A program made the position numbers and the translations under genes. Shown here piece by piece: positions 27,245 to 36,998 of a stretch of DNA of 64,000 bases; positions within the stretch are counted from its first letter, which is position 1, and each line of letters starts with the position of its first letter. The DNA is from Acanthochlamys bracteata (taxonomy: Eukaryota > Streptophyta > Magnoliopsida > Pandanales > Velloziaceae): contig CM034131.1 of assembly GCA_019914995.1 (NCBI GenBank), positions 2,852,001 to 2,916,000 of the forward strand, written 5' to 3'. The notes beneath the pieces were generated by a model that did not search any database, had not been told where the DNA came from, and was given only the letters and a program-made list of their open reading frames with translations.

Positions 27245-28789
27245 GATGAAATATATAGAGAAAACAGAAAATAGAAAAACAAAAAAGCAAAAGCAAGAAA
27301 AAGAGAGTTTTGAGACTAGTTTTCTTTTAAGTGCCCCACGCACGTGCATCAACACTGTTTTAATAAATATCTAAATATTATAAATTTTATTTACTAAAAT
27401 CAAAACTGTTAACTTGTGTATCTGCTAAGTGCAACAGTATGATACCAAGCATTATCTTATATAATTAACATTTGTGATTAATTTCAAAAAACTTTTATTA
27501 TAACTTTATTAATTAATAACCGCTTCGTAGTGCTTGTTTTGTATTATTTTAACTTATTCTTTTCAATAATTGTTTTTATTTTTTCATATTTGGTAATCAC
27601 ACAACGTTCTACTACCTTTTAGGATGCAAATATTGTCTTTTAAGATTCTTTTAAAAGAAGGTAATAGGACCTTCTGAAAAAATTACTTATACTTTCTATA
27701 AAACTATACATTATCGTTTCTGAAAAATAACTCCAACAGTTATATACTACATCTGGAATAATAAAATCATTCAAAACAAAATTAAGCAATATACTAATAA
27801 TCCTAATTTGTATTCAATAATGGTTAATTATATTTATTACCACCTAACTTCAGAAGTTTTATACTTGATCGTGTATATATAGGTCCTTCAGCTATACTTG
27901 CTGTTAGTCATGTGTATTGTTTTTGTTTTGTTTGTAATCCATGACCATAAAATTTACTAAACTTGATAATAGGTAAACTTATTTTTTAAAAGTAAATTTG
28001 AAAATAAAATAAAAAATAAAAATATTTAATAAAAAATAAAATTTTTATTTAAAAGTGAATTTAAAAATAAATTTTGATAAATATAACTTATCTTAAAATT
28101 TTTATCTATTTTATATTTCAAAATAAATTTTAAAAAAATAGAATAATAGATATGTGTACGTACCCAAGTGCAACCATCCGTTTATTTGTTAGAGAGAAAT
28201 CTTTAGTGCCAATCCTGAAGAAGAGATATAACACTGTTGACACATTAATTATGTCCAAACCAACCCGAAATGGATAGAAATAAACTCAAAACTTATATAT
28301 CTATATATATATATTGCTAATAATCTTTGTAATACAGCACTAGAGATTCATATCTCTGAAGAATGGAATTGAAGTGTTGGGTTGAAGAATATCCGGAGGC
28401 GAAGTGTGTATTGATGTGGCGAACCTCCACCGCCGCCTGAAAACATTTTTAATGATTCCTTCGCTGAGCACGTACCAAGTAACAAAACCACAAAAATTTT
28501 GCAGCTACTTTCCTTGTTATGTGTCCTTCCATGAAAACTCTCCGTTGCCCGCACGATACGCCATTTCCATGAGAGTCGGCGCTGCAGCTACTAATAAATC
28601 TTTCCATCCCTCAACAGACCCTAAGCGATGCTTGGGAATATCAACGGCTGAAAACAGCCATAGTTTTCAATATAACACCTACACTTTTGGTTTTGGCGAA
28701 CAGTGGACCTTCACACTATGTAAGGGAAAAAACTTCTTTTATTTGAACTATCATGTTAGGTAGTCTCTACTGAAGTAGAACTCGTTTGA

Positions 28790-28798
28790 TATATATAG
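28790..28798 (+). promoter_or_regulatory. Probable SDH2 TATA box
   Basis: TATATATAG lies 81 bp before the SDH2 start codon, leaving room for a leader of about 50 nt. It is the only clear TATA motif near the gene. Confidence 0.55.
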
Positions 28799-28878
28799 AG
28801 CATATAGGCGTGCGATCTTCTCCGGCTTGTTTTCTCATTTCTTTTCCTTTCTCCAACAAATCACTTTCTCTACCATCA

Positions 28879-31688
28879 ATGGCCACCCGCTCGCTCCTCC
28901 GCCGCGCTCACTCCGCTCTCAGAAGCGGCGCGGTCTCTTCGTCCCCAGCGTCCCGCTTAATCCCGACCCACTCCAACTCTGCCCAACCCGAACAACGCAA
29001 GCAACACGCTTCCACCAAGCCGAAGCAGATGAAAGCCTTCTCGATCTACAGGTGGGATCCATCATGTCCTTCGAAGCCTGAGCTGAACAACTACGATATC
29101 GATCTCTCCGAATGCGGCCCTATGGTTCTCGATGCTTTGATCAAGATAAAAAACGAGATCGATCCTTCTTTAACTTTCCGGCGATCTTGTCGTGAAGGAA
29201 TTTGCGGATCTTGCGCTATGAATATCAATGGAGATAACGGATTGGCTTGTCTAACAAAGATCGAGAGTTCTTCGGCTGACGCTACGATGATTTCGCCGTT
29301 GCCACACATGTATGTGATTAAGGATCTCGTTGTTGATATGACGAACTTCTACACGCAGTATAAGAGCGTGGAGCCGTGGTTGAAGAGAAAGGATCCACCG
29401 CCATCACCAGGGAAGGAGATTCTGCAGAGCAAGAAGGATAGGGCGAAGCTTGATGGGATGTATGAGTGCATTCTGTGTGCTTGTTGCTCCACTTCTTGCC
29501 CGAGTTATTGGTGGAACCCTGAGAGTTACCTTGGTCCCGCTGCCCTGCTTCATGCCCATAGGTTGGTTGGTGATTTGTTTTTTGGGAAACTTGTTTTTTA
29601 TGTTTATATTTGTTGGTGTTCTTGTTGCCTTGGATGAGGTAGGAAAACTTACCTTTTCTTTGGTAGGATTTTAGATGCTGGGAAATTGTTTTTTGATTGC
29701 TTAGATTAGTTTTATGGGAGTTTTCATGTCCTTTTCATGACACTAGGTTGATGTGAATGTGATTGTTTAGGCACTAGGATTCATTCTCTTGTTTCTCTTC
29801 TTTTTATATTCTGATTTGATTATGGTTGTTCAATTCATTACATATCCTTAGTAGATATAAGGCAGTTCTTCACTTGTGTTGAGATTGATCTGTTTTTTAA
29901 GTGAGCGGCTGTGTGTATATGCTAATTCATAACTAGGTTGTTTTGGAAATATTCATTGCTCAGCTTTGTATTGTGTAGCTCTGGGTGATTGAGGGATCTG
30001 TCACTCGTAATTCATGTATTTCTAATCCTAATTTTAGCTGTAATTTCTGTGTCTTGATAGCATTCCTTAATGCTTGGTATGGTGAAAGGTTTATGTTCTT
30101 AGCACATTGCAAGAGGCTAGGTATTAGAAGGATATAATCTGTGAGAGATTCTGGGATACAAACTACCTAAGGTTAACTTGAAATATGCTATTTAATGCAT
30201 ATAATCTATGGGAGATTCCTTCATGCTTGAAATATGCTCTTTAATTGGTGGGACAAATTTAAAATAAATTGGAGATTCTTAGACTACTAAATTGGTCAAT
30301 GCCAAAAGAATATGCTTGATTTGTACTTTTAGAATTGGAGGTTAGCTTAATTATAACTTGTTTATGGACGTCAAGTTAACTATTAATATGTAATAGTAAA
30401 CTAACACATGTGTTAGCCATTTTGTTACATGCTTTTGGCAGTCCTCTTGCTCATGCCAATTTGAATATCGAGCACTATATATGCAATTATATAGCAGTTT
30501 TGGTTTTATGTGACATAATTTTCTGTTCATATCTTGAAATGATGCAAAACTATGTGAAGCAGCATTCCATTTTTATGTAGTACAATTAATAGCAGCTTGA
30601 GCAGTCAAATATCTTCGTCGATCAAGATGTCAATATATCACAATTTTTAGCTACAGCAAGGGTTTGAGTTTAAACCATTCTTAGTTCTAGTCATAACACA
30701 TAATCTCACGCTCATTTCAGAGTAGTTGATATTATCTTTTGCTTCTTATCAGCTATTAGTTTCCATTCAAAATTTTTATTAGTTGTTCATGCAACATAGA
30801 TTAAACAGGCAGTACAATCAGCGTGGAACCATAAATTGGTTGCAACTTGGTCGGCACTCCCATTATTGAATTAGATCCTAAAGATCGTCTAGTTAGTGTG
30901 TCACGGAAGCTGATAATTTGTGAGTCTGTTTAATGTTTCTGGTTTTAGATGTTTGAAGTGTACATTCCATCATCTAGGTACCTCTTCCATTGCCAAATGT
31001 CTCAGTTGCTCACAGTAGTATAGTACCAGAATTTGAAGGTAATGGAACTTGTTAGTAGAGCTTTGGCTTATTATACTCTATTGGCAGTGAAAGTGCTGAC
31101 TGCTGTGTAGGAACTAATAAAGGTGTATAGGCATTTTATCTTCATTCAAGATTTTTCTTTGCTTCGGTATTTTCTTGGTTTAAAGCTCCATGTAGCTGAC
31201 ACCAACTTTGTTGGACAAGGGTTAGTTGTTGTTCTCATATGGGTATTGTTCCTTCTTTTAAGCAAGTTAATTGTTTTTTCTGGTGGTTTGGCTATTAAAG
31301 TTCTGGTAATGCCATGAGTACCATTTAGTAAGCCCTACTAGACCATCCTTGTTATATCGCTATGGTGGTGATGGGACGATCCACTTGCGAAGAGCTGAAG
31401 ATGAATTCTGGATTTCAAATAGGAATGACTCCAGGAGTTCTTTCTTTTCAGCATTTCAAATGTCTGCTTTCAGATTTCCTTGTTTGAAAACTAAATATCT
31501 TCTTTCCTTCTGGGCACAGGTGGATACAAGACAGCCGTGACCAGTACACGAAGGAGCGATTGGAGGCCATAAACGATGAGTTCAAGCTGTACCGCTGCCA
31601 TACAATCAAGAACTGTGTTCATGCTTGTCCTAAGGGATTGAATCCTGCCAAGCAGATAGAATCAATCAAGAAGCTTCAGCTTCAGTGA
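28879..31688 (+). CDS. SDH2: Succinate dehydrogenase iron-sulfur subunit, mitochondrial
   Basis: Subunit B of respiratory complex II: passes electrons from the flavoprotein subunit to ubiquinone at the mitochondrial inner membrane. Two exons, 28879-29561 and 31520-31688, give 283 aa. Residues 1 to about 45 are Arg/Ser/Ala-rich without acidic residues at the start, a typical mitochondrial presequence. The plant-type ferredoxin domain carries the 2Fe-2S Cys (C104, C109, C112, C124, in [10 protein letters not shown]...). The C-terminal ferredoxin domain carries C197, C200, C203, C207 ([11 protein letters not shown]) and C254, C260, C264 ([14 protein letters not shown]) for the 4Fe-4S and 3Fe-4S centres. 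The 1.96-kb intron splits the Arg codon before WIQDSRD. All ligand cysteines are present, so the gene looks functional. The start was chosen at the ATG of MATRSLLRR; frame upstream of it is leader. Confidence 0.97.
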
Positions 31689-32539
31689 AACCTGGTCCAT
31701 GACAGGTTCCTGGCATCTACTTGTAAATTCATTTCTTCATTATGGCTACTTATTGAGCTGCCTTGCTGGAAATAATCATAGGGTTTTTGTACTTGCCCAT
31801 TCAAATTGGGGACGTCTACTACTTATAATAAACATTGAGGCCATACCTGTGGATTATTTATGGGACTCTTTGCTTGTCGTTGTTCACTGCTGAAAGATGT
31901 TGTATCATCCCGTTTTATTTCATTATTATTGGCTATGTAAACTCTTATGTTCAATTGTAAATTTAGTTGCTGGAAGTTGGCTAATACTACCTATTCTGAA
32001 ACCTTCACTGAAAGAGCATGCTTGCATGTTGTGTGCAAGAGTTTAATTAGGTTTTCTGCTGAAAAACCTCCTTGCAATTTTGCTGAGAAGAAGTGAACCC
32101 TATGATTAATAATGCACGATTTTGTTGTAAGTGATTTAAAGAATCGGGTTGTTTCTTACCAATCAAAATTTAATTTACTGGGTGCTTAGTTACCTTGTGA
32201 GCTTTGTATAAGAAATGTTGATTATATGTCGTTCTTGAAGAATAGTAATGATAAGATAATTGTTCTAATAATTTATTTGAATGATATGATTGTTATGGAA
32301 TTGATAAAAAAGAAATTCAGAGACTAAGGTTGTATTTAGTTTGTGATTTTGAGATTAAAAAGTTAGAGAATTGAAATATTTTTTTTCGCATTAAAGTGAT
32401 TTCTAAACGGGATATTGTTCTATCACAAATAAAGTATAAAGTTAACTTATTATCGGATGCATGAATGCTAGACTAAAAACCAACGTATACAACAAAAGTT
32501 GATAATTATAATTTATAAAGACATATAGTATGTGAGGAC

Positions 32540-33070
32540 ACATATCATACACTAATATATAGATTAATTTATCTATTATATACTCGTTCTAATATAATTT
32601 ATGCAGTAAGTATTGTCGGTCAATATTTTCTTTCTTCAAGTATAGATCATATAGAATCTGTCAAAGAACTTTTAAGATATTTAAAATTAGCACCTATAGA
32701 GTATAAGTATTCATAAAATACAACAATCTAATTATAAATAAATATACTGATATAAATTGGGTTGAAGATACGACAATATACGTTTTATATAGACTATTTT
32801 ACTTTTTATTAGTGGTGATCTAGTTACATAAAGGAGTAAGGAAAAAAAAATTGCTCGAGTTTGGGTTAAAGTTGAATATAAAGGAATAACACAAAGTTTG
32901 CAAAATTTAAAGACTTCGAATATTATTAATAGAACTTCATTTCCTCTCAATAGTATGAAATTGTTATGTAATAATAAAATTGCAGTGAATATTACTAATA
33001 ATTCATATAGTATGATCGTATAAACAAGTTAAAATAGATCAACGGTTTATTTAAGAATAATTTAATGTAA
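32540..33070 (+). mobile_element. Ty1/copia remnant, RT end to RNase H
   Basis: Old, badly decayed fragment of a copia-type retrotransposon. Plus-strand stretches recall the reverse-transcriptase tail and the start of RNase H (for example KELLRYLK near 32660 and MKLLCNNKIAVNI near 32950). No LTRs were recognised. The region is A/T-rich, broken many times, and much older than the gypsy copy. The call rests on short word matches in the expected order. Confidence 0.6.
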
Positions 33071-33488
33071 TATTGATTAAGTTATTAGCATTTATTAGTT
33101 CAAAAGCATATTAGACATAATAACAAAAAACTTTGAAACATAATTTTTATAACTCACTAATAAGTTAGATATCAATAATATTTTTGTATCAAATTAAAGT
33201 ATAATGTATTGGTTTGGATCAAAATATAAATTAGTATTTTATTTTATTAAAAGTTTTTTATTATAAAATTTTTTTAAATGTATATGGACATAATAACGGC
33301 ACATCAGGCACTATATAGTATATATTATAGTGTTTTGTCTAAATTCGCACTATCCAATCGTGAGTTGAAAGCCGTTGGTGCGGGCAGCGAATTTATTTCA
33401 ATTTCAATTCTCTTTAGAAAAGAATATTTTATTTTATTTAATATGTATTTGTGCGGCTATTATTATAATTTGAATATTTGAAACAAGA

Positions 33489-33553
33489 TGAAATTTGAAT
33501 TCATAACTTTAAATTTTGTTAAAGGCTACGAGATCGCATGCTAACTGGCTAAG
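33489..33553 (-). repeat. Possible tRNA-derived (SINE-like) fragment
   Basis: On the minus strand, CTTAGCCAGTTAG resembles an A box and ATGAATTCAAATTTC, about 50 nt downstream, a degenerate B box. Order and spacing fit a tRNA-like pol III promoter, but neither box is perfect and no tRNA fold was verified. Confidence 0.3.
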
Positions 33554-34117
33554 AATTACTTCAACATGGACTATCAATAATTTAACTAATATAATAATCA
33601 ACAGTAGGTCAAAATAAGGTCTACATTAGATTGAATTAAGGTTGTTATGAGATTGAAAATAAGTTGAAATTAAAGTCGAAATAAGATGTAAAAATTAAGT
33701 CTGACATTAAGAGAGAGCACCTTTTGAATCTCACACTGTCGCAATTTTGAAAGTGAAGATAGCACCTTTGAAAATTCTTAGCAGCTCAAAACCATAAAAG
33801 ATTTATGAAGTAAATCACCTACAGATATGCAAATTTAGGCCTAAATGTTCTCCTAAAGATTCACAAATAAATGACAGCTGTTCTTTGGAAGTACTTCTTC
33901 GGGCAATCACAGAAACAGAGAGCAAACGAGTGTTTCATCAATTTCAGATTAACAGCTGAATGGCAATCAATTAATGTAATATTACTGAACGGAAAATACA
34001 AGAAAATGCATGAAATTAAACTAAACGTGTAATTAAAGAATGTAAAATACAAAACAAATCCCGAACTCCTTCAACTACGGAGTTCAGTAGAACTGCTTTA
34101 CATTTGTTCATCGTCTG

Positions 34118-34996
34118 CTACAACGTACTACGACGAGCACGGAAGAACATGGACTGCTGAAGCAGCTCTTTTTCCGGTGATTCAGAGTAGTCTGATGAGT
34201 TAATTCTCGAAGAAGTAGGTGGCGGCAGCGGCGATGGAGGTTGCTGTTCGGAGCATGCCTGGATATCTCTGATCTTGGCAAGAAGAGAGGGGACATCCTC
34301 GATGTCGTCGAAGTCTGGATCGAAGATCAACTGATGCGCTTCACGGAAGAAGGTCAGGATCACCTCAAGCACGTCCCCTTCATCTTCTCCCATTTCTGCA
34401 AATGATTTCTTTGAAAACCCCATCTTGGCACCGTCATCGAAGTAGTCGTACGGTAGGATATCGACAACATTGCCGCTATGATCTTCCCATACTTCAGGCG
34501 AATCGTCGAGCACCATTATCAACGATTCGTGTTCCGGGACGATATCAAGAGTCTTGGATCCTTTGACAGGGCAGTCTTCGCGGGAAAAGATTTTTCCTTT
34601 GAAGTAGCCGGCGCGGTCATGATCGAGCAAGCGAACCATGGCGTTGGCGTAGTCGCGACTGCCGTGGGTGAAGATATACAGATTGCAGAACTCGTTGAGT
34701 TCGCTGATGAACTTTCGAGCGCCGGGACGGAGTTTGGTTACAAAGTAAGTGCATCCATGGCGTTTCTTTCTCGGAACCCTGACAGAGAACAGATCATCGG
34801 GACGGTCGGCACTGTTAACTCGCCACATCTCGGAAGGAGAGAGTCTCCATTCTTCTGTGCTGTGAAGCAACGTATGATCCAGGTCTAACACCGCCACCAA
34901 CCTTCGTTCCCGGCGACGACGAGAGAGTCTTCGCTCTTTCAGGCGGACCATTGTTTCCAGAGAAGAAGAAAAAGAAGAGATTTTCGTGGTCTTCAT
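34118..34996 (-). CDS. FCP1/SCP1-type (HAD) phosphatase, CTD-phosphatase-like
   Basis: One-exon gene, 292 aa. HAD-superfamily FCP1-homology domain whose best-known members dephosphorylate the RNA polymerase II C-terminal domain; the substrate here is not shown by sequence. The catalytic DxDxT motif is DLDHT (D38, D40), followed by LRPGARKFI, IFTHGSRDYA and the second acidic motif VLDDSPEVW. Residues 20-33 are strongly basic (RLKERRLSRRRRERR), a likely nuclear-localisation signal. No BRCT domain follows the catalytic domain; the tail is Pro/Ser-rich, unlike full-length FCP1/CPL3/CPL4. The start is the first in-frame ATG; the upstream extension begins only with TTG. A broken copy lies at 36345-36597. 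Shares a short divergent promoter with the gene at 35441. Confidence 0.88.
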   Translation of the reverse strand: MKTTKISSFSSSLETMVRLKERRLSRRRRERRLVAVLDLDHTLLHSTEEWRLSPSEMWRVNSADRPDDLFSVRVPRKKRHGCTYFVTKLRPGARKFISELNEFCNLYIFTHGSRDYANAMVRLLDHDRAGYFKGKIFSREDCPVKGSKTLDIVPEHESLIMVLDDSPEVWEDHSGNVVDILPYDYFDDGAKMGFSKKSFAEMGEDEGDVLEVILTFFREAHQLIFDPDFDDIEDVPSLLAKIRDIQACSEQQPPSPLPPPTSSRINSSDYSESPEKELLQQSMFFRARRSTL

Positions 34997-35154
34997 TGAT
35001 CGATCGCTGTGTCTTTGTGAAAGCAAAAACGCAAAAGGAAGAATCAAGAATCAGGAAATAGAGATTGCGAACAACACCTGCAATTGCTGCTGCGGTGAAG
35101 GAAATCGGTAGTGACCAAAAGAAGGAAAGTAAAATTCAATAATATATACACGTA

Positions 35155-35244
35155 TTTTATATACGCGTATATTTAATAAGAAATAATTAAATCGGTTATC
35201 TAGTCACGTGCCAGCTGTCATATTTACGTGACGTCACTATAAAC
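35155..35244. promoter_or_regulatory. Divergent promoter: G-box, CRE/C-box and TATA motifs
   Basis: The two start codons are 444 bp apart, back to back. CACGTG (G-box) is at 35205-35210 and palindromic TGACGTCA at 35229-35236, immediately before CTATAAAC (35237-35244), a TATA box facing the plus gene. ATTTTATATA at 35155-35164 is a candidate TATA for the minus-strand phosphatase. G-box and TGACGTCA are bZIP-binding motifs. Confidence 0.5.
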
Positions 35245-35374
35245 CTATTTATAATCGATGACCGTCGCCAAACTCCCAATCAACAACGATTCAATCTCTT
35301 CACCATCATCGATCCCGTTCGTCTACTTTTCCTCTATTTGATTTCTCAATTGCTATCGAACTTAATTGATTACT

Positions 35375-35394
35375 GATCGATCGATCGATCGATC
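35375..35394 (+). repeat. (GATC)5 run in a leader
   Basis: Five tandem GATC units lie 47-66 bp before the start codon at 35441, inside the probable 5' UTR. The run is self-complementary and could fold in the mRNA leader. Confidence 0.85.
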
Positions 35395-35440
35395 TAATTG
35401 GTTGTCGATCATTCAATCGATGCATCTCAGTCGATCAGCA

Positions 35441-35818
35441 ATGGCGGAAATAGAGAAGCAGCCGGCAACTGGTAGTAGTAGCTTCCGGGGTAATCGGCGT
35501 CGCTCACGATCAAACAGATTCAAGAATGATCTCAAGCCTACTACAATGATGAAGAAGAAGAAGAGTAGTAGCAATAACAGCATCGTTCATCAGCGAAGCT
35601 GCAGATCATCAAGAAGAATCGCTACTGCTATTACTGGTGGTGGTGTTTGGTCTAGAACAATCACTCAGCAGCAAGTCAAGAACATGATGACGGCTTCGGG
35701 TTTATTATATGAATCTTTCTATGCAGGGCCTTCTTTCTCGGTCTCTCCTTCACCTTGTCTATTGCCATTGCCAACGTTCCTCCTAAATTCATCAAACAAG
35801 CAACAGAGCAACTATTGA
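35441..35818 (+). CDS. Small protein with an Edc1/PNRC-type decapping-activator motif
   Basis: One-exon gene, 125 aa. Residues 94-113 read YAGPSFSVSPSPCLLPLPTF, an exact fit to the Edc1/Edc2/PNRC pattern Y-A-G-x2-F-x2-S-P-x4-L-P-x-P-x-F, which in yeast and animals binds the EVH1 domain of Dcp1 (LPxP part) and stimulates Dcp2 (YAG part). Plant PNRC-like proteins with this motif exist but are little described. The rest is low-complexity and basic (GNRRRSRSNRF, MMKKKKSSSNN), as expected of a disordered RNA-binding activator. Short length and a motif close to the C-terminus also fit. An upstream in-frame ATG at 35420 would add seven residues (MHLSRSA); 35441 was chosen because MAEIEK begins the protein-like composition. 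Role in mRNA decapping is inferred from the motif alone. Confidence 0.75.
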   Translation: MAEIEKQPATGSSSFRGNRRRSRSNRFKNDLKPTTMMKKKKSSSNNSIVHQRSCRSSRRIATAITGGGVWSRTITQQQVKNMMTASGLLYESFYAGPSFSVSPSPCLLPLPTFLLNSSNKQQSNY

Positions 35819-36998
35819 AAATCAATCAATAATTAACCCCCAAAGATGCTTGCTTGCTTTCTTTCGTTTCGCTTTCTGGTTCAAATCAAGCGATTAATTA
35901 ACGCTGCTTCATTCAGTCAGTGGTCCGCGCGAGGCTTCTCTTCAGCAACCAGGACATAATTTTCTCGAGATTCTAGAATCAAAGTTTCTTTCAGATTCAT
36001 AGATACGATCAGAGTTTTGTTTTCTTGCTCTCTGCTAGAATTTATCAGAAAGCAAAGCTAGGAGATGTAGTAATGTTGTATAGTCTTATATTTTGATATA
36101 CTTCTATAATATTACTGAACTATATATATATATATAATGTAGGTTCTCTTTTTTTACTTAATTAATTGTATTTCAATTTACTTGATGTATATGTAAGCTA
36201 ACAGAGGTATTTTGTATTATCAAATGCACTGATATTATATGTAAAACGCAATTTAGTTTGTTTTCAAATCTCAACCAAATAATTTCAAAAGAATTTATAT
36301 ATAAAATCAAATTTTATCATCAAAACGTTTCTCAAAAAAGCAAGAGGTAAATTCTTCAAAGACTCCATTCTTCTTTGCTGCATGTGTAGCAGCGCATGAT
36401 CAAGGTCTAAACCCCGAGACCAGCCTCCCGCTCCCGAAGCAGACGAGAAAAGCTTCGTTCTTTCAGAATCTTTTTGCCAATAACAGGGCATCTTCACTCG
36501 AAAAGATTCTCCGGGAGAAGTAACAATCATAGGCTGCATCACCGTGGGTGTAGAAACAAGGCGTCGGGTACCAGGACCGAGCTTAGTTGCAAAATTATTA
36601 TTAGTTTGAGATAGAAAAAATATATTCAGAAAACTTTCAAAGAAAGTTTTTTTTCTAAAAATTTCTTATTTTAGCAGTCCCAAAGTATGTTCTTTGACTC
36701 TTTGATCCCAAATGAAAACCTTGGAAACTACTCTACATTAGATAAACTTGTTTGATCAAACTGTACATAATATTGCTTGCAACTACGTGATGAGTGGTGC
36801 ACTTAATAGGCAACATCGTTTTAGGAATCTAAAATCACCCATTTATGTGGCGCTTGCTGCTCCAAGTGTCCTGGTAGAATCTATCAAGATCCCCAGAAGA
36901 CCGGACCCACCATCACTCACTAATCCCAAACCAAAAATAAACAAGGTTAAGCTCTCATTTCTTGGCCATTGCCAAAAAGCTCCAAGCTTTTCCCAACA
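35819..36998. other. Intergenic region with phosphatase pseudogene
   Basis: Holds the 3' UTR of the gene at 35441, a TA run near 36122-36137, the phosphatase pseudogene (36345-36597) and the promoter side of the gene at 36999. No other gene recognised. Confidence 0.6.
36345..36597 (-). pseudogene. Scrambled fragment of the FCP1/SCP1-type phosphatase
   Basis: Three short blocks resemble parts of the intact gene at 34118-34996. 36360-36470 matches about 34845-34945 (encodes GLDLDHALLH versus VLDLDHTLLH; the catalytic Thr is Ala). 36485-36520 matches about 34565-34605. 36541-36597 matches about 34660-34746. Their order differs from the intact gene and the material between is missing, so this is a rearranged, dead copy. 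Confidence 0.7.

Larger units (their letters stand above)
26453..28878. other. Divergent intergenic region between AAMP-like and SDH2
   Basis: Contains the AAMP-like 5' UTR and promoter side, the TIR element at 26715-27244, A/T-rich filler, and the SDH2 promoter and leader. A 119-codon open frame at 28404-28763 shows no family resemblance and is treated as chance. Confidence 0.6.
31689..34117. other. Intergenic region between SDH2 and the phosphatase gene
   Basis: Begins with the SDH2 3' UTR, then A/T-rich DNA with an old copia remnant (about 32540-33070) and a possible tRNA-derived fragment (about 33489-33553). The last 250 bases are probably the 3' UTR of the minus-strand phosphatase gene. 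Confidence 0.6.

Noticed and set aside
28404-28763. 119-codon open frame upstream of SDH2
   Set aside because: No family resemblance and overlaps the SDH2 promoter; the length is within chance for this local composition.
34478-34888. 136-codon plus-strand open frame within the phosphatase gene
   Set aside because: Antisense shadow of a well-supported minus-strand gene.
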